Below the pieces are notes generated by a model. It made no database searches, had not been told where the DNA came from, and was given only the letters and a program-made list of their open reading frames with translations. From the NCBI GenBank assembly GCA_016213595.1, contig JACRAA010000469.1, positions 1-23,969 of the forward strand: a stretch of 23,969 nucleotides of DNA. The letters are read 5' to 3'. Each line of letters begins with the position of its first letter. Position 1 is the stretch's first letter. A program made the translations under genes and the position numbers. Of the stretch, positions 7,434 to 12,699 are shown piece after piece. Origin of the DNA: Actinomycetota bacterium. GTDB lineage: Bacteria > Actinomycetota > Actinomycetes > Propionibacteriales > Propionibacteriaceae.

Positions 7434-9227
7434 CTAGTGCAATCCGGCCACGGGAGACGAGGACCGGCCCCCGTCGGCCTCGTTCTCGTCGTCGGACAGC
7501 TCGTCCATCGTGTGACCCCCGGCCTCGATCGCCGCCACCTCGACGAGGTCGTCGCGCAGCGTGTGGGTGCGCGCCTCGGCCTTGAGCTGGGCCGACGCCG
7601 ACCTGCTCGACAGGACGACCTTCGGCATGAACAGCAGGACGACGAAGCCCACGGCGCAGACGATGGCGCCGACGAGGAAGACGAGGTCCATCGACTGGGA
7701 GAAGCCGACCTTGAACGGGTAGGCCAGCCGCGGGTCGAGCCTGTTGATGATCGACGAGTCGCTCGAGACCGCGGCCAGAGCGCTCGTGTCGCCCGTCGTG
7801 AGCGCCTTGACGAAGCTGGCGTTGACCGGGTTCGACAGGACGTTCGGGTCACGCAGCGCGGACTGGAAGGCGGGCGTCTTCGAGGCGTTGACGAACGCCG
7901 ACTTGATGTTGTCGCCGAGGGTGTTGAACAGCAGCGACAGGAAGACCGCGACGCCGACCGTACCGCCCATCTGACGGAAGAACGTCGCAGCGCTGGTCGC
8001 CATGCCGATCTCGCGCGGCGCGACGGCTGACTGCACGGCCAGCGTGAGCGGCTGCATCGTGTTGCCGAGGCCGAGCCCGAAGATCGCCATGAGGGTGATG
8101 AGCTGCCACCAGGGCGTGTCCGCGCCGATGCGCGACAGGAACAGAAGTGCCGTCGTCATGAGCAGGACGCCGATGATCGGGAAGATCCGTACGTGTCCCG
8201 TGCGCGATATCAGCTGGCCGGAGACGACGGAGGCGATCATCATGCCGAGGACGAGCGGGAGCAGCTGGACTCCCGACATCGTCGGGCTGGAGCCGTGGAC
8301 GATCTGCAGGTACTGCGGGAGCGTGATCATCCCGCCGAACATGCCGGCCCCGATGACCATGCCGCCGGCGAGCGAGATGACGATCACCCGGTTGCGGAAG
8401 ATCCGCAGCGGGATCAGCGCACTGTCGCCCATGCGGGCCTCGACGAGGACGAACGCCAGCAGTCCGACGACGCCGACGGCGAAGCACGTGATGGACCCCG
8501 TCGAGAGCCAGCCCCAGGTACGGCCCTGCTCGGCGACCAGCAGGAGCGGTACGACACCGACGACCAGCGCAGCGGCGCCGAGCCAGTCGATGACGGCCTG
8601 ACGCTTCACGTGGTGCAGGTGGAGCGTCATGGTGACGGCGACGAGGGCGAAGATGCCGACGGGGACGTTCACGAGGAACACCCAGCGCCAGCCCGTGATG
8701 CCGAAGACGCTCGGAGCCTCGGAGAAGAAGCCGCCGATGATCGGGCCGAACACCGACGAGGTGCCGAAGACGGCGAGGAAGTAGCCCTGGTACTTGGCGC
8801 GTTCCCGCGGCGGCACGATGTCGCCGACGATCGCGAGCGCTAGGGAGAACAGTCCGCCCGCGCCGAGACCCTGGAACGCACGGAACGCCGAGAGCATCGG
8901 CATCGACGTGGCGAAGGAGCACAGCGCCGAGCCCAGGATGAAGATCGTGATCGCGGTGAGGAAGAACTTCTTCCTGCCGTACAGGTCGCTGAGCTTGCCG
9001 TAGATCGGCGTCGAGATCGTCGACGTGATGAGGTACGCGGTCGTGACCCAGACCTGCTGGTCGAGACCATGGAGCTCGTCGGCGATCGTCTTCATGGCGG
9101 TGCCGACGATGTTCTGGTCGAGCGCGGCCAGGAACATGCCGGACATGAGCCCGATGATGATCGTCGTGATCTGGCGATGCGTGAGCTCGTCGGACGGTTG
9201 GTCCGAGTGAGCAGGTATGGCTGTCAT
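7434..9227 (-). CDS. DHA2-family MFS multidrug exporter
   Basis: A 597-residue major facilitator transporter of the 14-helix DHA2 (EmrB/QacA-like) drug:H+ antiporter type. Motif A, GKLSDLYGRKKFF, lies at residues 77-89 between helices 2 and 3. The helix 1 motif AALDQNIVGTA (34-44) is the DHA2 LDxTIVNVA signature with Asp37. A large extracytoplasmic loop (FVNASKTPAFQSALRDPNV onward) precedes the last helix. The C-terminal cytoplasmic tail is acidic. The ATG at 9227 is chosen because GGAGAG lies six bases upstream and the start overlaps the MarR stop as ATGA; upstream extensions in this frame are inside marR. The MarR neighbour suggests substrate-inducible export; the substrate cannot be deduced. 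Confidence 0.93.
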   Translation of the reverse strand: MTAIPAHSDQPSDELTHRQITTIIIGLMSGMFLAALDQNIVGTAMKTIADELHGLDQQVWVTTAYLITSTISTPIYGKLSDLYGRKKFFLTAITIFILGSALCSFATSMPMLSAFRAFQGLGAGGLFSLALAIVGDIVPPRERAKYQGYFLAVFGTSSVFGPIIGGFFSEAPSVFGITGWRWVFLVNVPVGIFALVAVTMTLHLHHVKRQAVIDWLGAAALVVGVVPLLLVAEQGRTWGWLSTGSITCFAVGVVGLLAFVLVEARMGDSALIPLRIFRNRVIVISLAGGMVIGAGMFGGMITLPQYLQIVHGSSPTMSGVQLLPLVLGMMIASVVSGQLISRTGHVRIFPIIGVLLMTTALLFLSRIGADTPWWQLITLMAIFGLGLGNTMQPLTLAVQSAVAPREIGMATSAATFFRQMGGTVGVAVFLSLLFNTLGDNIKSAFVNASKTPAFQSALRDPNVLSNPVNASFVKALTTGDTSALAAVSSDSSIINRLDPRLAYPFKVGFSQSMDLVFLVGAIVCAVGFVVLLFMPKVVLSSRSASAQLKAEARTHTLRDDLVEVAAIEAGGHTMDELSDDENEADGGRSSSPVAGLH

Positions 9228-9694
9228 ATCTCTCCTGCGAGGGGCCGTGGCTGGGCCGCGATGTGGTGTGAGTCCAGCGTCAGGGTCAGACGGTGGAGGT
9301 AGTCGGCGAACCGTGTCACGTCCTCGGTGTCCCACTCGGAGAGCAAGCCTTCGAGGTAGCGCTTCCGGATGCAGGTGACGTCGGCTACGAGGGACCGGCC
9401 GGCCTCCGTGATCTCCACCCGGTAGGCACGCCGGTCTTCAGCGTCCCTCGTCTTGACGACGAGGTCGCGTTCTGCGAGTGAGGCGAGCTGTCGGCTCACG
9501 ACGGACAGGTCGACGTGGAGGAGCTCGGCCAGCTCGGTGGCCCTCAAGGGACCGTCGATGAGCCGGAACAGCAGCGGGAGCGATGCCGGGTCCGGCACGC
9601 CGTACTGCTGCTTGAGCGCGCCGACGCGCCTGATCGCTCGGGTCAGGTCGTCGGAGATGGCCGCGATGGCGGCGTCACGTCGTGTCTCATTCAT
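9224..9694 (-). CDS. MarR-family transcriptional regulator
   Basis: A 156-residue winged-helix regulator of the MarR family. Helices near the N terminus form the dimer region. The DNA-binding helix-turn-helix lies at about 52-72 (ATELAELLHVDLSVVSRQLASL), and the wing carries KTRDAEDRRAYRVEIT (81-96) with the family DxR motif. It ends with ATGA overlapping the MFS start, so the two are translationally coupled and the regulator most likely represses its own operon and the exporter. An alternative TTG start at 9712 would add six residues; neither start has a strong ribosome binding site. An imperfect palindrome (9697-9711) directly upstream is a candidate operator. Family certain, ligand unknown. 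Confidence 0.92.
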   Translation of the reverse strand: MNETRRDAAIAAISDDLTRAIRRVGALKQQYGVPDPASLPLLFRLIDGPLRATELAELLHVDLSVVSRQLASLAERDLVVKTRDAEDRRAYRVEITEAGRSLVADVTCIRKRYLEGLLSEWDTEDVTRFADYLHRLTLTLDSHHIAAQPRPLAGEI

Positions 9695-9696
9695 AA

Positions 9697-9711
9697 TGCT
9701 TGTCCCATGCA
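9697..9711. promoter_or_regulatory. Candidate MarR operator
   Basis: TGCTTGTCCCATGCA is a dyad (TGCTTG / CATGCA, five of six positions paired, 3-nt centre) three bases before the chosen marR start. Position and symmetry fit an autoregulatory site; binding is inferred. Confidence 0.35.
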
Positions 9712-9841
9712 ACCAGTTGGCCGGGCGCTCTATTCCCGCTGTCTGTCGTGCTCTTTCGAAGGTCCGCTGTCGCGGTCCTCGCTCACTCCCGTGTTCTCGT
9801 GGATCTGACGCCTGCGCAGTGAAGCGCTGGCGCTGAATCCC

Positions 9842-10374
9842 GTGAACTGGCGGTTATGGCCCCCTGAGAAGGGTCCCATAACCACGTGGCCGCGGGAGTC
9901 AGCGGGCGAGGCGGATCAGGAAGGGGTGATAACCACGAGCTCACGGGAGTCGCCCGCGGGTCGGATCCTCGACGGAGGCGCGGTCGGAACCAGCCTCGAC
10001 GTCCTGGTCGACCTGCTCGCGCAGATCGAGGACAACGACGGCAACCCGACCCACTGGCTCCTGTCCCCCACGGCGTGGGCCAGCCTGCGCAAGATCAAGA
10101 CCGGGACGGGTTTGCCTCGTCGCTGCTCGGCGCGGGGACCTCCGACACCGTGAAGATGCTCCTGGACCTGCCGGTCCTGGTCACGTCCGCACTCGCGGCT
10201 GGCAGCGGGATGGTCGTGGACAAGTCAGCCATCGTCTCAGCAGTCGGTGATGTGATGGTCGCTCAGTCCGAGCACGCCTACTTCTCGAGCGACAGCATCG
10301 CGCTTCGCTGCACGTGGCGGTTCGGCCAGAACATCGTCAAGCCCAACCGGATCGGCAAGTTCACCATCGCCTGA
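9842..10374 (+). pseudogene. HK97-type phage major capsid protein, truncated and frameshifted
   Basis: The C-terminal part of a phage major capsid protein split over two frames. The first frame reads GGAVGTSLDVLVDLLAQIED then NPTHWLLSPTAWASLRKIKTGT, ending in sense at about 10108. The next frame back continues SSLLGAGTSDTVKMLLDLPV and finishes HAYFSSDSIALRCTWRFGQN...NRIGKFTIA at 10374. The change is equivalent to losing one base between about 10105 and 10112. The N-terminal two thirds of a capsid protein are missing, and the beginning (before about 9960) is unrelated repeat-bearing sequence. No other head genes follow, so this is a relic rather than a programmed frameshift. Confidence 0.75.
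9852..9951. repeat. Dyad and 51-nt-spaced direct repeats ahead of the capsid relic
   Basis: GGTTATGG (9852-9859) and CCATAACC (9876-9883) form an inverted repeat. ATAACCACG-N6-CGGGAGTC occurs twice, at 9878-9900 and 9929-9951, exactly 51 nt apart. The repeats sit at the junction between core DNA and the phage relic. Confidence 0.7.
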
Positions 10375-10489
10375 CCAGCGAAGGACCAGCCACGGCCCTG
10401 GGGGGAAATCTCTACCCCTGGGGCCGCGGCGCCTCCACAGGCATAGCGCCTTTCTATCCGCCGCTCTTTTTTCGATGGAGTCGAACGTG
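10375..10489. other. Non-coding spacer after the capsid relic
   Basis: No gene is seen. It contains an imperfect stem (GGCCCTGGGG against CCCCTGGGGCC), then GGCGC/GCGCC arms followed by a T-rich stretch (TTTCT, then TTTTTT near 10467-10473), which could terminate plus-strand transcription of the former capsid gene. Confidence 0.35.
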
Positions 10490-11245
10490 CTAGGAGGGCT
10501 GAAGGTCCTCATCCTTCCGGGCCCTAGCCTCGGAGGACGAGGGGGAAGCGGGCCTAGCATCATCAGCAGTCTCTTCGCCCCCGGGGGCGCGCAGCGGGAG
10601 CTTCACGATCTCCCCTCTCGAAGTATCGATGATGCGTAGGATCTCTCTGCGGATCGCCTTCTGAGCCTGTTCACCATCCGCCAGGAGAGCCTTCTTATCC
10701 GATTCCTTAAGACCCTCCCTACTAGCCAGACTGCGCGCTCCTTCGAACGCCGCCATGCCCACCGGGTAGATCTTGTGGGAGGCACGCAATAGGGCCCCAA
10801 GGTGTGCCTGCGCCTCCCGGTAGCCGGGTTGAGATCCATCATTCATTGCTCCAAGGAGCGTGCCAATGCTGCCAAGTCTCCAGCACAGTTCCCAAGCCTC
10901 CAGAATTGCTAGGGCATCATCGATCAACGAGACGGCCATACGCTCTCGGCTTCCCCGCCACTCGCGCGTGTAAGCCTCGAGCCTGTCCGCCGCCGCCAGA
11001 TCTGCCGCCGCCCGACGATCAGCCAGAGCCACCTCTGCGGCATTCCGCCGATCCTCGGCCGCGATAGCTGCCGCATGGGCTCGATCCGTCTCGGCCATTG
11101 TCTCTGCCAGCGTTCTACCCGTCTTCGCGATCTCTGTAGCGCTTCTGGCGGCGAGAACCGCGGCCACAGCCGCACCTATAGTTCCGATCGCGACAAGTAC
11201 ATTGACGATGAAGTTCCACTCGGCCAGCGTGATCGTGATGATCAT
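10490..11245 (-). CDS. Membrane-anchored coiled-coil protein, unknown function
   Basis: A 251-residue protein I do not recognise. Residues 10-33 (WNFIVNVLVAIGTIGAAVAAVLAA in two parts) form one transmembrane helix at the very N terminus. It is followed by an Ala/Arg/Glu/Asp-rich helix (about 36-100) with repeated ADRR/AEDRR units, a probable coiled coil, then a helical domain (100-225) and a charged disordered tail rich in Ser, Glu and Lys. It follows the PD-(D/E)XK-like gene by 40 bp on the same strand. A TACACT hexamer 7 nt before the ATG and the absence of a Shine-Dalgarno suggest its own leaderless promoter. It lies in the tRNA-Thr island. A membrane-associated sensor or effector partner of the nuclease-like protein is possible but not shown. 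Confidence 0.75.
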   Translation of the reverse strand: MIITITLAEWNFIVNVLVAIGTIGAAVAAVLAARSATEIAKTGRTLAETMAETDRAHAAAIAAEDRRNAAEVALADRRAAADLAAADRLEAYTREWRGSRERMAVSLIDDALAILEAWELCWRLGSIGTLLGAMNDGSQPGYREAQAHLGALLRASHKIYPVGMAAFEGARSLASREGLKESDKKALLADGEQAQKAIRREILRIIDTSRGEIVKLPLRAPGGEETADDARPASPSSSEARARKDEDLQPS

Positions 11246-11252
11246 GAGGCTG

Positions 11253-11258
11253 AGTGTA
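11253..11258 (-). promoter_or_regulatory. Putative -10 (TACACT), leaderless start of coiled-coil gene
   Basis: TACACT ends 7 nt before the ATG at 11245. A CTGCCA element (4 of 6 matches to TTGACA) lies 16 nt further upstream. It sits in the 40-bp gap after the nuclease-like gene. Confidence 0.45.
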
Positions 11259-11285
11259 CCGGAGGGCCCGCAGATGGCAGCGGCT

Positions 11286-12341
11286 CTAGAACCGGGTCCG
11301 CGAGACGGTGATATGAGTACCCTCCAGTGAGTGAACCCTACGGTACTCAGCCCGCTTCATACTCAGGTACTCTTCAGGATCCATGCCCGGAACAGCGCTC
11401 TCGCAGAGCGGGGCGGTACTGTCATCCGACGGTTCTTCGACTCGGGCCGCTTGGCAGTAGATGGTGGGTTCGTGTCTTAGAACTCTGGCAGTGATCGTGC
11501 TCAAGGCGTCCTGGGCCAATCGCAAGTAGTCCTCGAGTGCACCGACATGCACTGCATCGAAGTACGAGCGATAGTCGGTCATCCTGTCGAACGAGTCACG
11601 AGGCTCAAGCCGAGTGACGCGGATGCCCACCGCTTCTTCTAGTTGAACCCGCTCCCCGCCTCCGACAACGACTCTCATTGGTGCGTCCAGGACCGCTATT
11701 GGGAGAACCATGGTGATTGTCCGGATCAGAGGGTCCTCGTTGTTGCGGCTGATCTCGCAGAAATAGTCTCGCGCCTTCAGGAGTGGATGATAGAGCGAGC
11801 GAAAGAACTCTTCCCCAGAGAGAACGATCTTCTTCTGTTGCCATTCCGCCCTGGCGATCGATACAGCGTGGGGAATGCAGTTTATGGGCAGGTCATACAG
11901 ACCAAAGAAGTCGGATACGTGCATCCGGTAATCGAAGTCTCGTGGGTAGTCATGGATTGTCACCCACTCCGAGGGGAAGCCCTCCAGGATGTTCCAGTAC
12001 TGAACCTTATCCCGAGTGAAGAACACATATGGATTATCACTCTTCTTACACTCTACTAATAGGACGAGCCTCGTCCTGACGAACTGGCTACCGTGTTCTC
12101 GCGGCTTTCCGTTCAAGATCACGAGGGCATCCAGTTGTCGGATCGTGTCCGTGTCGGAGTCGCGATAGGACCACTCTTCATAAACAGCCAAGTTGCCAGA
12201 AGACTGCAACTGCTCTTCGATTAGTTCTGTTACCACGGCCTGAAATGGATAGCCCGAGCGCCCCACGGCCCCGAGCAATTCCTCGTTCGTCATCCCGAGG
12301 CGCAGTTCGTTCTCTCCAAAGACTCCTTCAGGAACTTCCAT
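11286..12341 (-). CDS. PD-(D/E)XK nuclease-like protein in island
   Basis: A 351-residue protein with no family name I can give. The N-terminal 110 residues fit the PD-(D/E)XK nuclease core: helix VVTELIEEQL with E39, strand IRQLDALVIL with D71, then LVLLVECKKS giving E97 and K99. This is the E...D...ExK order of metal-dependent DNA nucleases. The remaining 240 residues are not recognised and could recognise DNA or a partner. Start: the open frame extends to a GTG at 12449, but ATG at 12341 has CATACT six bases upstream and begins convincing protein, so it is preferred; ATG at 12362 is the alternative. Codon and base use are much more AT-rich than neighbours, indicating recent transfer. It is followed by the coiled-coil membrane gene. 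Nuclease fold likely; defence role is inference. Confidence 0.72.
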   Translation of the reverse strand: MEVPEGVFGENELRLGMTNEELLGAVGRSGYPFQAVVTELIEEQLQSSGNLAVYEEWSYRDSDTDTIRQLDALVILNGKPREHGSQFVRTRLVLLVECKKSDNPYVFFTRDKVQYWNILEGFPSEWVTIHDYPRDFDYRMHVSDFFGLYDLPINCIPHAVSIARAEWQQKKIVLSGEEFFRSLYHPLLKARDYFCEISRNNEDPLIRTITMVLPIAVLDAPMRVVVGGGERVQLEEAVGIRVTRLEPRDSFDRMTDYRSYFDAVHVGALEDYLRLAQDALSTITARVLRHEPTIYCQAARVEEPSDDSTAPLCESAVPGMDPEEYLSMKRAEYRRVHSLEGTHITVSRTRF

Positions 12342-12347
12342 ACGAGG

Positions 12348-12362
12348 AGTATGCCTTGGCAT
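12348..12362 (-). promoter_or_regulatory. Putative -10 (CATACT) overlapping a small dyad
   Basis: CATACT (minus strand, 12348-12353) lies 6 nt before the ATG at 12341. It overlaps the dyad ATGCC-TT-GGCAT at 12351-12362, which could be an operator controlling the nuclease-like gene. Confidence 0.35.
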
Positions 12363-12425
12363 GCCCTTGTCCGAGGCGCCGGGTGTGACCACCGACCGAT
12401 AATTCCCCGCCTGGCGTGCTGCCCC

Positions 12426-12448
12426 GTAGGTGTTGCATGTAGGTTGCA
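12426..12448. repeat. Short direct repeat between tRNA-Thr and island genes
   Basis: GTAGGTGTTGCA (12426-12437) and GTAGGTTGCA (12439-12448) are near-identical, differing by a 2-nt indel. Their position beside the tRNA 3' end would suit recombinase arm sites, but no recombinase is present. Confidence 0.4.
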
Positions 12449-12455
12449 CGGACTT

Positions 12456-12484
12456 GGAAGGGTGCGGGTCCCACAGACCCTTCC
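12456..12484 (-). terminator. Hairpin downstream of tRNA-Thr
   Basis: GGAAGGGT (12456-12463) pairs with ACCCTTCC (12477-12484) around a 13-nt loop, 25 nt past the encoded CCA end. It could terminate the tRNA transcript before the island; no T-run follows. Confidence 0.4.
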
Positions 12485-12509
12485 CCCGCGTGGAGGAGGC
12501 GCGTCACAG

Positions 12510-12585
12510 TGGAGCCGCCTTGGGGAATCGAACCCCAGACCTGCTCATTACGAGTGAGCCGCTCTGCCGTCTGAGCTAAGGCGGC
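12510..12585 (-). tRNA. tRNA-Thr(CGT)
   Basis: A complete cloverleaf on the minus strand. The acceptor arm GCCGCCT pairs perfectly with AGGCGGC. The D arm includes TTAGCTCAG, and the anticodon arm is GCTCA-CTCGTAA-TGAGC, giving anticodon CGT (reads ACG, Thr). The T arm is CTGGGGTTCGATTCCCCAA. The CCA end is encoded. A -10-like TATAGT lies upstream. Its 3' end faces the accessory island, consistent with use as an integration site. Confidence 0.95.
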
Positions 12586-12603
12586 CTGGTCCCGCGGGAC
12601 CAG
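12586..12603. repeat. 18-bp perfect palindrome touching the tRNA 5' end
   Basis: CTGGTCCCGCGGGACCAG is fully self-complementary and ends one base before the mature tRNA 5' end. It lies in the pre-tRNA leader, so it may fold next to the RNase P site, or end transcription coming from the hydrolase gene. Confidence 0.8.
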
Positions 12604-12613
12604 CCGAGGAAGA

Positions 12614-12619
12614 ACTATA
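12614..12619 (-). promoter_or_regulatory. Putative -10 (TATAGT) of tRNA-Thr
   Basis: TATAGT on the minus strand would start transcription near 12607, giving a leader of about 20 nt that consists mainly of the palindrome. The -35 is weak (TTCGCG about 18 nt upstream). Confidence 0.45.
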
Positions 12620-12699
12620 GCGACGCGCTCACGACGGCGCGAACGCGACGGGTCGGCGGGCGCCCGCGCGCAGGCGACGGCGGTGCGGGGAAACCCCCG

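Larger units (their letters stand above)
9842..12509. mobile_element. Accessory island with prophage relic abutting tRNA-Thr
   Basis: This stretch lies between the MarR/MFS operon and the 3' end of tRNA-Thr(CGT), the usual integration side of tRNA genes. It holds a truncated, frameshifted phage major capsid gene and two minus-strand genes with no housekeeping role. Composition drops sharply: bases 12001-12060 contain 22 G/C of 60 by hand count, unlike the GC-rich flanks. No integrase is present and no second copy of the tRNA 3' end was found at the left side, so the left boundary (9713-10490) is uncertain and the element looks decayed. Confidence 0.6.

Noticed and set aside
10105..10115. GGGTTTG-like sequence as a programmed frameshift in the capsid gene
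   Set aside because: The gene lacks its N-terminal part and all neighbouring phage genes, so mutation is the simpler explanation.
9713..10490. Second copy of the tRNA-Thr 3' end as an att site at the island's left side
   Set aside because: I looked for GGGGAATCGAACCCC-like sequence and found none, so no att pair is claimed.
12342..12449. N-terminal extension of the nuclease-like protein to the GTG at 12449
   Set aside because: The extra 36 residues run through the direct repeats next to the tRNA, lack a ribosome binding site and are replaced by a well-placed -10 before the ATG at 12341.
12351..12557. Short plus-strand frame ending SRLGESNPRPAHYE
   Set aside because: This is the antisense translation of the tRNA-Thr gene, a well-known spurious protein.
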